From positions 5,180,053-5,244,052 of the forward strand of contig NC_020504.1 in NCBI RefSeq assembly GCF_000349325.1: a stretch of DNA of 64,000 nt, given 5' to 3'. Source of the DNA: Streptomyces davaonensis JCM 4913. GTDB lineage: Bacteria; Actinomycetota; Actinomycetes; Streptomycetales; Streptomycetaceae. The notes beneath the pieces are model-generated. The model saw nothing but the letters and a program-made list of their open reading frames with translations. It was not told the origin of the DNA and searched no databases. Each line of letters opens with the position of its first letter. Positions within the stretch are counted from its first letter, which is position 1. The translations under genes and the position numbers were made by a program. Below are positions 48,155 through 57,581 of the stretch, one piece after another.

Positions 48155-50409
48155 GCCGGACGCCTCTGGACACGGTCGAGCACGCGGCCGCGACCCCCGA
48201 CGTCGAGCTGCCCTGGGCCGAACTCGGTCTGAAGAAGGACGAGTACGAGAGGGTCGTCGAGATCCTCGGCCGCCGCCCCACGGGCGCGGAGCTGGCCATG
48301 TACTCCGTCATGTGGTCCGAGCACTGCTCGTACAAGTCCTCCAAGGTCCACCTCCGCCAGTTCGGCGAGAAGGCCCCGCAGTCCGACGCGCTGCTTGTCG
48401 GCATCGGCGAGAACGCCGGTGTCGTGGACGTCGGCCAGGGCTACGCGGTCACCTTCAAGGTCGAGTCGCACAACCACCCCTCCTACGTCGAGCCCTACCA
48501 GGGCGCGGCCACGGGCGTCGGCGGCATCGTGCGCGACATCATCGCGATGGGCGCGCGTCCGGTCGCGGTCGTGGACCCGCTGCGCTTCGGCGCGGCCGAC
48601 CACCCCGACACCAAGCGCGTCCTGCCGGGCGTCGTCGCCGGCATCGGCGGCTACGGCAACTGCCTGGGCCTGCCCAACATCGGCGGCGAGGTCGTCTTCG
48701 ACTCCTGCTACCAGGGCAACCCGCTGGTCAACGCCGGTGCCATCGGTGTGATGCGGCACGAGGACATCCACCTCGCGAAGGCGTCCGGCGCGGGCAACAA
48801 GGTCATCCTGTACGGGGCCCGTACGGGTGGTGACGGCATCGGTGGTGCGTCCATCCTGGCTTCGGAGACCTTCGACGACGCCAAGCCGTCGAAGCGTCCG
48901 GCCGTGCAGGTCGGTGACCCCTTCCAGGAGAAGCTGCTGATCGAGTGCACGCTCGAAGCCTTCGCCGAGAAGCTGGTCGTCGGCATCCAGGACCTCGGCG
49001 CGGCCGGACTCTCCTGCGCCACCTCCGAGCTGGCCTCGAACGGCTCCGGCGGCATGACCGTCACCCTGGACGACGTACCGCTGCGCGACTCGACGCTCTC
49101 TCCTGAGGAGATCCTCATGAGCGAGTCGCAGGAACGCATGTGCGCGGTCGTGGAGCCGGAGAAGGTCGCCCGGTTCCTGGAGATCTGCGAGAAGTGGGAC
49201 GTCATCGCCACCGTCATCGGTGAGGTGACGGACGGCGACCGCCTGGAGATCTTCTGGCACGGCGGCAAGATCGTCGACGTCGACCCGCGTACGGTCGCGC
49301 ACGACGGCCCGGTCTACGAGCGCCCCTACGCCCGCCCGTCCTGGCAGGACGAGCTCCAGGCGGACGACGCGAACAAGCTGCCGCGGCCCGCTTCCGCGCA
49401 GGAGCTGAAGGACCAGGTCCTGAAGCTGGTGGCGTCCCCCAACCAGGCGTCGAAGAAGTGGATCACGTCGCAGTACGACCACTTCGTGCAGGGCAACACG
49501 GTGCTGGCCCAGCCGGAGGACTCCGGCATGATCCGCATCGACGAGGAGACCGGCCTCGGCGTCGCCATCGCGACGGACGGCAACGGCCGTTACGCGAAGC
49601 TGGACCCGTACCACGGTGCCCAGCTGGCGCTGGCCGAGGCGTACCGGAACGTGGCGACGACGGGTGCCAAGCCCCTCGCGGTCTCCGACTGCCTGAACTT
49701 CGGCTCGCCCGAGGACCCGGCGGTGATGTGGCAGTTCGCGGAGGCCATCCGTGGTCTGGCGGACGCCTGCCAGCAGCTCGGCACCCCGGTGACCGGCGGC
49801 AACGTCTCCCTGTACAACCAGACGGGCGAGGCCGCCATCCACCCGACCCCGGTGGTCGCGGTCCTCGGCGTCATCGACGACGTGGCCCGTCGCACCCCGG
49901 TCGCCTTCCAGGAGGAGGGCCAGCTGCTGTACCTCCTCGGCGACACGCGTGAGGAGTTCGGCGGCTCGGCCTGGTCCCAGGTCGTCCACGACCACCTCGG
50001 CGGACTGCCCCCGAAGGTGGACCTGGAGCGCGAGCGGCTGCTCGCCGAGATCCTGATCTCCGCCTCCCGCGACGGCATGATCGACTCGGCGCACGACCTG
50101 TCCGACGGCGGTCTGGTCCAGGCGGTCGTGGAGTCGGCGCTGCTCGGTGGCAAGGGCGCCCGCCTGGTCGTCCCGGACGGTCTGGACGCCTTCACCTTCC
50201 TCTTCTCGGAGTCGGCGGGCCGCGCGGTCGTCGCCGTGCCCCGCTCGGAGGAGGTCCGCTTCAACGACATGTGCGGTGCGCGGGGCCTTCCGGTCACCCG
50301 CATCGGTGTCGTCGACGGCGACGCGGTGGACGTACAGGGCGAGTTCACGCTCTCCCTGACCGAACTCCGCGAGGCGCATGAGGCGACGATTCCGGCGCTG
50401 CTGGCGTAG
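48151..50409 (+). CDS. purL: Phosphoribosylformylglycinamidine synthase large subunit PurL
   Basis: 752 residues, the small-type PurL that works with separate PurS and PurQ. It makes FGAM from FGAR, glutamine nitrogen and ATP. Conserved parts are [20 protein letters not shown], the catalytic-metal block [39 protein letters not shown] [13 protein letters not shown], and, in the pseudo-duplicated half, [20 protein letters not shown] and [15 protein letters not shown]. It overlaps purQ, and a strong hairpin terminator follows 19 bases after its stop. Confidence 0.97.
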   Translation: MSRTPLDTVEHAAATPDVELPWAELGLKKDEYERVVEILGRRPTGAELAMYSVMWSEHCSYKSSKVHLRQFGEKAPQSDALLVGIGENAGVVDVGQGYAVTFKVESHNHPSYVEPYQGAATGVGGIVRDIIAMGARPVAVVDPLRFGAADHPDTKRVLPGVVAGIGGYGNCLGLPNIGGEVVFDSCYQGNPLVNAGAIGVMRHEDIHLAKASGAGNKVILYGARTGGDGIGGASILASETFDDAKPSKRPAVQVGDPFQEKLLIECTLEAFAEKLVVGIQDLGAAGLSCATSELASNGSGGMTVTLDDVPLRDSTLSPEEILMSESQERMCAVVEPEKVARFLEICEKWDVIATVIGEVTDGDRLEIFWHGGKIVDVDPRTVAHDGPVYERPYARPSWQDELQADDANKLPRPASAQELKDQVLKLVASPNQASKKWITSQYDHFVQGNTVLAQPEDSGMIRIDEETGLGVAIATDGNGRYAKLDPYHGAQLALAEAYRNVATTGAKPLAVSDCLNFGSPEDPAVMWQFAEAIRGLADACQQLGTPVTGGNVSLYNQTGEAAIHPTPVVAVLGVIDDVARRTPVAFQEEGQLLYLLGDTREEFGGSAWSQVVHDHLGGLPPKVDLERERLLAEILISASRDGMIDSAHDLSDGGLVQAVVESALLGGKGARLVVPDGLDAFTFLFSESAGRAVVAVPRSEEVRFNDMCGARGLPVTRIGVVDGDAVDVQGEFTLSLTELREAHEATIPALLA

Positions 50410-50427
50410 TCGTCCCGTCAGTTGCAG

Positions 50428-50461
50428 GAAGCCCCCGTCCGGTCAGCCGGGCGGGGGCTTC
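50428..50461 (+). terminator. Terminator after purSQL
   Basis: A 15-bp stem with one mismatch-type pair (GAAGCCCCCGTCCGG and CCGGGCGGGGGCTTC) around tcag, 19 bases past the purL stop. Confidence 0.8.
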
Positions 50462-50502
50462 GGCATGTTCACCAGTCACCGTTCACCGGAAAGAGTGCTT
50501 GC

Positions 50503-50522
50503 ACGGAATTACGTAGTTCCGT
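50503..50522. promoter_or_regulatory. Operator-like palindrome before the ArsR-type gene
   Basis: ACGGAATTACGTAGTTCCGT is a 20-base palindrome with one mismatched pair, 12 bases before the start codon at 50534. It is well placed for autorepression by the encoded winged-helix protein. Confidence 0.6.
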
Positions 50523-50533
50523 AATCTCGAAGC

Positions 50534-51034
50534 ATGGACCTGGAAGAGCGCGTCACCGATCTCGAACGCCGACTGGCGGCACTTGAAGCAGTGGGCCGCA
50601 CCACCCCGCGCGTCGGCGAGGGCGACTTCTGGGCCTTGGAGACCTTGAAGGAGCAGATGGCCGAGGCGGGAGCCGCGGACGGAGGCGTCCTGTTCACCGG
50701 GGAGGTGCGGCTGCCCACCGGGGAGCAGTACGGCTGGCAGCGCACCGCGCTCGTCGAGGATCTGCTGGACGAGGAGTGGTCGGAAATCACCGACGCGTTC
50801 GCCGCGCTCGCTCATCCGGTACGGCTGCGGCTGCTGCGCGAGGTGCTCGGCGGCCGACGCACCGTGGCCGAGCTGACCGCGCTGGAGGAGCTCGGCACGA
50901 CCGGCCAGATCTACCACCACCTGCCCCAACTGACCGGCGGGGGCTGGCTGCGCGCCACCGCACGCGGCCGCTACGAAGTGCCGCCAGGACGGGTCGTACC
51001 ACTGCTCGTCATACTCGCGGCGGCCCGGCCGTAG
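50534..51034 (+). CDS. ArsR-like winged-helix regulator
   Basis: 166 residues. A coiled-coil-like N-terminus (MDLEERVTDLERRLAALEAV) and an unusual middle part (VLFTGEVRLPTGEQYGWQRT) precede an ArsR-type winged helix at about 90-160 (ITDAFAALAHPVRLRLLREV, GRRTVAELTALEELGTTGQI, YHHLPQLTGGGWLRATARGR). No Cys metal site is present, so it is not a metal sensor of the classical kind. ATG 50534 sits just after a 20-base palindrome. It is in the gap between purL and the MDMPI-like gene. Target and ligand unknown. Confidence 0.8.
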   Translation: MDLEERVTDLERRLAALEAVGRTTPRVGEGDFWALETLKEQMAEAGAADGGVLFTGEVRLPTGEQYGWQRTALVEDLLDEEWSEITDAFAALAHPVRLRLLREVLGGRRTVAELTALEELGTTGQIYHHLPQLTGGGWLRATARGRYEVPPGRVVPLLVILAAARP

Positions 51035-51181
51035 GCCAACGAGCCCAACCGCGGCACAGGGTCTCGGGCAACTCCAGCGAGCCGCATGTGCACTTCCAGG
51101 TAATGGGACGGACCCGACCTGGACACCGCCCATGCTTCGAAGTGCCGGTGCCCGCCGATCAGTCTGCCTAGGCTTGATCGC

Positions 51182-51979
51182 ATGCCCCCGGCCAAGAAGC
51201 GTGCCCGCGCCTACGATCCCGTCAAGACCCGCACCGCCGTCCTCGCCCAGTTCCGGCACGTGCAGGCCGCCGTGCGTGGGCTGACGGCCGAGCAACTCGC
51301 GCTGCCCACCCGGCTCGGCGAGTGGACCGTACGGGAGCTGGTCGCGCACATCGGGATGGCGCTGACGGCCATCGGGCGCTCCCTGGACCTGCCGGAGCCG
51401 CCCAAGCCGGACGCCGTGCTGCTGGACTGGCCGTTCGCGACCGCCGCCAGCTCCTCTGCCATCGACGAGTTCACCCGGCGCCTGGTCCAGGAGAACCCGG
51501 ACCTCGACACCTACCTCGCCGACATCGCCCGCACCCTAGAGGAGCAGCTCGACACCCACCCGGGCACCCGGCTGCTCCAGACCAACGCCGGCGCCCTGCC
51601 ACTGGCCGACTACCTGGTCACCCGAGCCGTGGAACTCGTCGTCCACACCGACGACCTCAACGCCGCGGTGCCGGGGCTGGAGGTGCCGTACGACCGGCAG
51701 GCCCTCGCCGCAACCGCCCGGCTGCTCGCCGACGCGCTCGCGGTGAAGGCGCCCGGCGGCTCGACCGAGGTGCGGATCCCGCCGTATGCCGTCGTGCAGT
51801 GCGTCGAGGGCCCCCGACACACCCGGGGCACCCCGCCCAACGTCGTCGAGACCGACCCGCTGACCTGGGTCCGGCTGGCGACCGGGCGGATCCAGTGGCG
51901 GGACGCGGTCGAGGAGGCGAAGGTCAGCGCCGGCGGGGAGCGCGCCGATCTGAGCGGTCTGCTGCCCCTGATGAGCTGA
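51182..51979 (+). CDS. Maleylpyruvate-isomerase-family mycothiol-dependent protein
   Basis: 265 residues. The MDMPI/DinB-like four-helix N-domain shows LPTRLGEWTVRELVAHIGMA with the first metal-ligand His, and LADYLVTRAVELVVHTDDLN with the second His and Glu; the C-terminal sterol-carrier-like part has TDPLTWVRLATGRIQWRDAV. The family usually binds a divalent metal and uses mycothiol as cofactor, the actinobacterial thiol. TAGGCT at 51169-51174 ends 7 bases before ATG 51182 and there is no Shine-Dalgarno site, so it looks leaderless. Substrate unknown; not in an aromatic-degradation cluster. Confidence 0.85.
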   Translation: MPPAKKRARAYDPVKTRTAVLAQFRHVQAAVRGLTAEQLALPTRLGEWTVRELVAHIGMALTAIGRSLDLPEPPKPDAVLLDWPFATAASSSAIDEFTRRLVQENPDLDTYLADIARTLEEQLDTHPGTRLLQTNAGALPLADYLVTRAVELVVHTDDLNAAVPGLEVPYDRQALAATARLLADALAVKAPGGSTEVRIPPYAVVQCVEGPRHTRGTPPNVVETDPLTWVRLATGRIQWRDAVEEAKVSAGGERADLSGLLPLMS

Positions 51980-52050
51980 CCGCACGACGCACGACACAAC
52001 GGACCGATAACGACCCCGAACCCAACACCCGCCTCGTGCGTCGAAGAGAC

Positions 52051-52947
52051 ATGAAGCGGACCACAAGTGTGAAGTACGCCGCCGCGGCCCTGGCCGGCAC
52101 CGCCGTGCTGGCCGCCTGCGGCACGGAATCCGGCAGCGGCAGCGGCTCGGTGGGTGACGGTGAGAAGACGAAGAAGGCCACCGACATCGCGGACACCCGC
52201 TGGGTCCCGCAGAAGGTGACGGTCGACGGCAAGGAGTACGGCCTGCCGACCGAGGACAAGCACTTCCGGGTCGATCAGGCGTACGTCGTGCTCAAGCCCG
52301 GCGCCGCCGAGCCCGACGTCAGCGGCGGGGACTCGGGCGGCACGGTCGGCTGCAACGACTTCGGCGCCGACGTCGAGATCGAGGGCGACACCGTCAAGAT
52401 CACCGATCTCGCCTCGACCGCTATGGGCTGCCCCGGTCCCGTGCAGGAGTTCGAGGAGCGGTTCCTGAGCGTGTTCACCGGCACCCTCAAGGCCGCCGTC
52501 GAGGAGCGAGAGGGCGCCAAGACCCTCACGCTGACCAGCAAGGACGGCGACTCGATCACCCTGGGCGAGGGAGCGGCGAAGGACGAGCCGGAGCCCGCCC
52601 TGAAGGGCACCAAGTGGACCATCGACACCCTGGTCTCCGGCAAGGGCGACGACTCCACGGCCAAGTCCCTGCCCAAGGGGACCAAGGCCCACCTCACCCT
52701 GGGTGAGGACGGCACCGCGAGCGGCAACCTCGGCTGCAACAACTTCCGCGGCGAGGCCGCCGTCAAGAACGGCACCATCGAGTTCGGTCGTCTGTCCACC
52801 ACGCGCATGCTGTGCGAGGGCCCGGTGATGAAGGCGGAGCAGGAGATGATCGACATCCTCACCGGCAAGGTGTCCTACCAGCAGAAAGACCAGACGCTGA
52901 CCCTCACGAAGGCCTCCGGGGACGGTCTCGTCGCCCATGCGAAGTAA
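52051..52947 (+). CDS. Secreted META-domain lipoprotein
   Basis: 298 residues. The signal peptide ends in a lipobox (GTAVLAAC, Cys at about residue 23), followed by a Gly/Ser/Lys-rich linker. Two META/HslJ-like beta domains follow: DTRWVPQKVTVDGKEYGLP with GGTVGCNDFGADVEIEGDTV and ASTAMGCPGPVQEFEERFLS, then LKGTKWTIDTLVSGKGDDST with SGNLGCNNFRGEAAVKNGTI and STTRMLCEGPVMKAEQEMID. Each domain has the GCN(D/N)F and late Cys pair typical of META proteins. HslJ is linked to novobiocin tolerance in E. coli; here the role is unknown. Start ATG 52051. Confidence 0.88.
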   Translation: MKRTTSVKYAAAALAGTAVLAACGTESGSGSGSVGDGEKTKKATDIADTRWVPQKVTVDGKEYGLPTEDKHFRVDQAYVVLKPGAAEPDVSGGDSGGTVGCNDFGADVEIEGDTVKITDLASTAMGCPGPVQEFEERFLSVFTGTLKAAVEEREGAKTLTLTSKDGDSITLGEGAAKDEPEPALKGTKWTIDTLVSGKGDDSTAKSLPKGTKAHLTLGEDGTASGNLGCNNFRGEAAVKNGTIEFGRLSTTRMLCEGPVMKAEQEMIDILTGKVSYQQKDQTLTLTKASGDGLVAHAK

Positions 52948-53004
52948 GAAAGCCCACTCCCAGCGAATTCGGACCAGTGGTCGATCTCGCCTACACTCGG
53001 AGCC

Positions 53005-54531
53005 GTGCCACGTGGTGACGGTCGACTCAATCACGATCTGCTCCCCGGCGAGAAAGGCCCCCAGGACGCGTGTGGCGTCTTCGGTGTCTGGGCTCCGGGC
53101 GAAGAGGTCGCAAAGCTCACGTACTTCGGGCTCTACGCCCTCCAGCATCGGGGCCAGGAATCCGCGGGAATCGCGGTCAGCAACGGCTCCCAGATCCTCG
53201 TCTTCAAGGACATGGGCCTGGTGTCCCAAGTCTTCGACGAGACCTCTCTCGGTTCGCTCCAGGGTCATATCGCGGTCGGTCACGCCCGCTACTCGACCAC
53301 CGGTGCCTCCGTGTGGGAGAACGCCCAGCCGACGTTCCGTGCCACCGCGCACGGCTCCATCGCGCTCGGCCACAACGGAAACCTCGTCAACACCGCCCAG
53401 CTCGCCGAGATGGTCGCCGACCTGCCCAAGCAGGAGGGCCGCACCCCGCGTGTGGCGGCGACCAACGACACCGACCTGCTGACCGCGCTGCTTGCGGCCC
53501 AGGTCGACGAGGACGGCAAGCCGCTGACCATCGAAGAGGCCGCCCACCGGATCCTCCCGCAGGTCAAGGGCGCCTTCTCGCTGGTCTTCATGGACGAGCA
53601 CACCCTCTACGCCGGCCGTGACCCGCAGGGCATCCGCCCGCTGGTCCTCGGCCGCCTGGAGCGTGGCTGGGTCGTCGCGTCCGAGTCCGCCGCTCTGGAC
53701 ATCTGCGGCGCCAGCTTCGTGCGCGAGATCGAGCCCGGCGAGTTCATCGCCATCGACGAGAACGGCCTGCGCACCTCGCGATTCGCGGAAGCGAAGCCCA
53801 AGGGCTGTGTCTTCGAGTACGTGTATCTGGCCCGCCCGGACACCGACATCGCCGGCCGCAATGTGTACCTCTCCCGCGTGGAGATGGGCCGCAAGCTCGC
53901 GAAGGAAGCCCCGGTCGAGGCCGACCTGGTCATAGCGACCCCGGAATCCGGCACCCCGGCCGCCATCGGCTACGCGGAGGCCTCCGGCATCCCCTTCGGC
54001 GCGGGCCTGGTGAAGAACGCCTACGTCGGCCGTACGTTCATCCAGCCCTCGCAGACGATCCGGCAGCTCGGCATCCGCCTGAAGCTGAACCCGCTGAAGG
54101 AAGTCATCAAGGGCAAGCGCCTGGTCGTCGTCGACGACTCCATCGTGCGCGGCAACACCCAGCGCGCCCTGGTCCGCATGCTCCGTGAGGCCGGCGCCGC
54201 CGAGGTCCACATCCGGATCTCCTCGCCGCCCGTGAAGTGGCCCTGCTTCTTCGGCATCGACTTCGCCACCCGCGCCGAGCTGATCGCCAACGGCATGACC
54301 ATCGACGAGATCGGCACCTCGCTGGGCGCCGACTCGCTGGCGTACATCTCCATCGACGGCATGATCGAGGCGACCACCATCGCCAAGCCGAACCTCTGCC
54401 GCGCCTGCTTCGACGGTGAGTACCCGATGGAGCTCCCGGACCCCGAGCTGCTCGGAAAGCAGCTTCTGGAGACCGAGCTGGCGGCCGGCCCGGCCGCCAC
54501 GGCCGCGGCCGACGCGATCCGTCGCCCGTAA
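53005..54531 (+). CDS. purF: Amidophosphoribosyltransferase
   Basis: 508 residues, first step of purine synthesis: PRPP + glutamine to phosphoribosylamine. A 22-residue propeptide precedes the nucleophile Cys23 (GPQDACGVFGVW). The glutaminase half has HRGQESAGIAV and HNGNLVNTAQL. The synthase half has the PRPP loop VVVDDSIVRGNT. Cys in KGCVFEY, WPCFFG and LCRACFDGEY match the four ligands of the Fe-S cluster found in Bacillus-type PurF. Start GTG 53005; TACACT (52992-52997) ends 7 bases before it, with no Shine-Dalgarno site. purM follows 34 bases downstream. Confidence 0.97.
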   Translation: MPRGDGRLNHDLLPGEKGPQDACGVFGVWAPGEEVAKLTYFGLYALQHRGQESAGIAVSNGSQILVFKDMGLVSQVFDETSLGSLQGHIAVGHARYSTTGASVWENAQPTFRATAHGSIALGHNGNLVNTAQLAEMVADLPKQEGRTPRVAATNDTDLLTALLAAQVDEDGKPLTIEEAAHRILPQVKGAFSLVFMDEHTLYAGRDPQGIRPLVLGRLERGWVVASESAALDICGASFVREIEPGEFIAIDENGLRTSRFAEAKPKGCVFEYVYLARPDTDIAGRNVYLSRVEMGRKLAKEAPVEADLVIATPESGTPAAIGYAEASGIPFGAGLVKNAYVGRTFIQPSQTIRQLGIRLKLNPLKEVIKGKRLVVVDDSIVRGNTQRALVRMLREAGAAEVHIRISSPPVKWPCFFGIDFATRAELIANGMTIDEIGTSLGADSLAYISIDGMIEATTIAKPNLCRACFDGEYPMELPDPELLGKQLLETELAAGPAATAAADAIRRP

Positions 54532-54565
54532 GCCCCCGTAGTACGACACGAAAGTTCTCAAGGTC

Positions 54566-55636
54566 ATGTCTGCAGAGACCACTGGTGCCAGCTACGCAGC
54601 CGCGGGCGTCGACATCGAGGCGGGCGACCGCGCCGTAGAGCTGATGAAGGAGTGGGTGAAGAAGACCCAGCGCCCCGAGGTCCTCGGCGGCCTCGGCGGT
54701 TTCGCCGGCCTCTTCGACGCCTCCGCCCTCAAGCGCTACGAGCGCCCGCTGCTCGCCTCCGCCACCGACGGCGTCGGCACCAAGGTCGACGTCGCACGTC
54801 AGATGGGCGTCTACGACACCATCGGCCACGACCTCGTGGCGATGGTCATGGACGACATCGTGGTGTGCGGCGCCGAGCCGCTGTTCATGACGGACTACAT
54901 CTGCGTCGGCAAGGTCCACCCCGAGCGGGTGGCGGCCATCGTGAAGGGCATCGCCGAGGGCTGTGTCCTCGCTGGCTGTGCCCTGGTCGGCGGCGAGACG
55001 GCCGAACACCCCGGCCTGCTCGGTCCGGACGACTTCGACGTCGCGGGCGCCGGTACCGGCGTCGTGGAGGCCGACCGGCTGCTCGGCGCGGATCGCATCC
55101 GTAAGGGTGACACCGTGATCGCCATGGCGGCCTCCGGTCTTCACTCGAACGGGTACTCGCTGGTCCGGCACGTCCTGCTGAACCAGGCCGGGCTCGCCCT
55201 GGACGCGCGGATCGAGGAGTTCGGCCGCACCCTCGGCGAGGAGCTGCTGGAGCCCACCAAGATCTACTCGCTGGACTGCCTGGCGCTGACCCGGACCGCC
55301 GAGGTGCACGCGTTCAGCCATGTCACCGGTGGCGGTCTGGCCGCCAACCTGGCCCGCGTGATCCCGGACGGTCTGCACGCGATCGTCGACCGCGCCACCT
55401 GGACCCCGGCCCCGATCTTCGACCTCGTCGGCAGGACCGGCTCGGTCGAGCGTCTGGAGCTGGAGAAGACCCTGAACATGGGCGTCGGCATGATCGCGAT
55501 CGTGCCGGAGGAGTCCACGGACGTGGCACTGGCGACGCTGGCCGACCGCGGGGTCGAGTCCTGGGTCGCCGGCGAGATCACCGACCGGGGCGACCACGAG
55601 ACGGGCGCCGCCCTGATCAACGACTACGCCGTCTGA
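54566..55636 (+). CDS. purM: Phosphoribosylformylglycinamidine cyclo-ligase
   Basis: 356 residues. It closes the imidazole ring: FGAM to AIR with ATP. Conserved segments are SYAAAGVDIEAGDRAVELMK, LLASATDGVGTKVDVARQMG, HDLVAMVMDDIVVCGAEPLF, MTDYICVGKVHPERVAAIVK, ALVGGETAEHPGLLGPDDFD and AMAASGLHSNGYSLVRHVLL. Length and motifs are complete. It is co-directional with purF and probably co-transcribed; a bidirectional hairpin follows its stop. No other purine gene follows. Confidence 0.97.
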   Translation: MSAETTGASYAAAGVDIEAGDRAVELMKEWVKKTQRPEVLGGLGGFAGLFDASALKRYERPLLASATDGVGTKVDVARQMGVYDTIGHDLVAMVMDDIVVCGAEPLFMTDYICVGKVHPERVAAIVKGIAEGCVLAGCALVGGETAEHPGLLGPDDFDVAGAGTGVVEADRLLGADRIRKGDTVIAMAASGLHSNGYSLVRHVLLNQAGLALDARIEEFGRTLGEELLEPTKIYSLDCLALTRTAEVHAFSHVTGGGLAANLARVIPDGLHAIVDRATWTPAPIFDLVGRTGSVERLELEKTLNMGVGMIAIVPEESTDVALATLADRGVESWVAGEITDRGDHETGAALINDYAV

Positions 55637-55659
55637 CCTTCGCACAAGGCAGCGCAAAA

Positions 55660-55693
55660 CCCGGTCCGGCGGCGGGAACCGCCTCGGACCGGG
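55660..55693. terminator. Bidirectional terminator between purM and the DUF3073 gene
   Basis: CCCGGTCCG plus GCGG (55660-55672) pairs with CCGCC-t-CGGACCGGG (55679-55693), with one bulge. It lies 23 bases past the purM stop and 21 past the stop of the convergent gene. Confidence 0.65.
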
Positions 55694-55714
55694 CTGAGCG
55701 CAGCTAGTAGAACG

Positions 55715-55969
55715 TCAAGCGCCGCGGCGTTGAGACGTGGGACCGGACTCGTCGTCCTCGTCCTCATCGTCGTCGTTGTACAGATCCGCGTACTGGGCGT
55801 ACGGGTCATCGTCGTCTTCGTCGTCCTCGAACGGCTCGCCGTTAGGCGGCTGGTTCGAAGTCGAAGCGCCCAGCTCGTTGGCCAGACGCGACAGGTCAGT
55901 CCCGCCGCTGTTGTACTTCAGCTGGCGGGCGACCTTCGTCTGCTTGGCCTTGGCCCGGCCGCGCCCCAT
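55715..55969 (-). CDS. DUF3073 family protein with an acidic tail
   Basis: 84 residues from ATG 55969 with GAGGGGG seven bases upstream. The conserved N-terminus MGRGRAKAKQTKVARQLKYN and GGTDLSRLANELG is followed by a strongly acidic tail (FEDDEDDDDPYAQYADLYND, then DDEDEDDESG). DUF3073 proteins are typical of actinobacteria, small and of unknown function. A basic head with an acidic tail suggests binding to nucleic acid or to a basic protein. It is convergent with purM. Confidence 0.88.
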   Translation of the reverse strand: MGRGRAKAKQTKVARQLKYNSGGTDLSRLANELGASTSNQPPNGEPFEDDEDDDDPYAQYADLYNDDDEDEDDESGPTSQRRGA

Positions 55970-56275
55970 GGCTCGACCCCCTCGGTGACGGGGCTCGACG
56001 GCCCCAGAGTCTTGACACGCGTTCATGATCCGGAACGGACTCTCCTCGGAGAGACCGGCCCGTAGGGCTTCCACGGTACCTGAGCCCACGCGCATACGGT
56101 ACGTCGCCCGCAGCACGTGCCTGGACCCAGGACCCTCGGGGCGCCCCGTCCCCGCTGGTCAACCGCGATTTTAACTACTTCTGGGCGGGCGACCCGCCGA
56201 CGAACGTGAGAGTTCTCTCTAAGTGCTCGCCGACGGGTACCGGACGCGTTCAAGAGCGCCTCGAGGGGCGGACCA

Positions 56276-57361
56276 TCAGCGTGCCCGGCGGGCCTCCGCC
56301 ATCCGCTGCTCGGCGATCCGGTCGGCCGCGGCGGCCGGCGGAATTCCGTCCGCCTTCGCACGCGCGAATATGGCGAGCGTGGTGTCGTAGATCTTGGCCG
56401 CCTTCGCCTTGCACCGCTCGAAGTCGAAGCCGTGCAGCTCGTCGGCGACCTGGATGACACCGCCGGCGTTCACCACGTAGTCCGGCGCGTAGAGGATCCC
56501 GCGGTCGGCGAGGTCCTTCTCCACGCCCGGGTGGGCGAGCTGGTTGTTGGCGGCGCCGCAGACCACCTTGGCGGTCAGTACCGGCACGGAGTCGTCGTTG
56601 AGGGCCCCGCCGAGCGCACAGGGCGCGTAGATGTCGAGGTTCTCGATCCGGATCAGCGCCTCGGTGTCGGCCACGGCCGTCACCCCCGCGTGCCGCTCGG
56701 TGATCCGGCGCACGGCGTCCTCGCGGACGTCGGTCACGAAGACCTCGGCGCCCTCCGACACGAGGTGCTCGACCAGGTGGTGGCCGACCTTGCCGACGCC
56801 TGCGATGCCGACGCGCCTGCCGCGCAGCGAGGGGTCGCCCCACACGTACTGGGCGGAGGCCCGCATGCCCTGGTAGACGCCGAAGGCGGTGAGCACGGAG
56901 GAGTCACCGGCCCCGCCGTTCTCCGGGGAGCGCCCGGTGGTCCAGCGGCACTCGCGGGCCACGACGTCCATGTCGGCGACATAGGTGCCGACGTCGCAGG
57001 CGGTGACGTAGCGGCCGCCGAGGGAGGCCACGAAGCGGCCGTAGGCGAGCAGCAGCTCCTCGCTCTTGATCGTCTCCGGGTCGCCGATGATCACGGCCTT
57101 GCCGCCGCCGTGGTCAAGACCGGCCATGGCGTTCTTGTACGACATCCCGCGCGCGAGGTTCAGGGCGTCGGCGACGGCCTCCTCCTCGGTCGCGTAGGGG
57201 TAGAAGCGCGTACCGCCGAGCGCGGGGCCCAGCGCGGTGTTGTGGATGGCGATGACGGCCTTGAGTCCGCTGGCGCGGTCCTGGCAGAGCACGACCTGCT
57301 CATGTCCCCCCTGCTCCGAGTGGAACAGGGTGTGCAGGACGCCGTCGGTTACGTCGGTCAC
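56276..57361 (-). CDS. vdh: Valine/leucine dehydrogenase
   Basis: 361 residues from GTG 57361, with CAGGAG nine bases upstream. NAD-dependent amino acid dehydrogenase: [20 protein letters not shown], the catalytic Lys in [15 protein letters not shown], the Asp in [12 protein letters not shown] and the NAD-binding [16 protein letters not shown] and ADVRED-type [36 protein letters not shown] and [20 protein letters not shown] are close to Streptomyces Vdh as I remember it. It deaminates branched-chain amino acids, supplying precursors for fatty acids and macrolides. It lies between the DUF3073 gene and a divergent hypothetical gene. Confidence 0.93.
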   Translation of the reverse strand: MTDVTDGVLHTLFHSEQGGHEQVVLCQDRASGLKAVIAIHNTALGPALGGTRFYPYATEEEAVADALNLARGMSYKNAMAGLDHGGGKAVIIGDPETIKSEELLLAYGRFVASLGGRYVTACDVGTYVADMDVVARECRWTTGRSPENGGAGDSSVLTAFGVYQGMRASAQYVWGDPSLRGRRVGIAGVGKVGHHLVEHLVSEGAEVFVTDVREDAVRRITERHAGVTAVADTEALIRIENLDIYAPCALGGALNDDSVPVLTAKVVCGAANNQLAHPGVEKDLADRGILYAPDYVVNAGGVIQVADELHGFDFERCKAKAAKIYDTTLAIFARAKADGIPPAAAADRIAEQRMAEARRAR

Positions 57362-57581
57362 TGTGGTGACTCCTGGGTAAGTAGCGGCGGTTGGGAGCAG
57401 CTCCCTGGGGTGGCGGGAACTGTGTGGGTCGAGATTAGAGCCTGGAGCGCCCCGCCACCTCGACGTGCTCAGGATCACCTACTCCCGGGGTACCCCCGTG
57501 CGACGATTTACATAGATTTCCAGCCGCTTTGTGAGCGGGTTTCGCAGGTTTTCCTGGCAGCGGGCGGGGGAGGGAGCAGGC

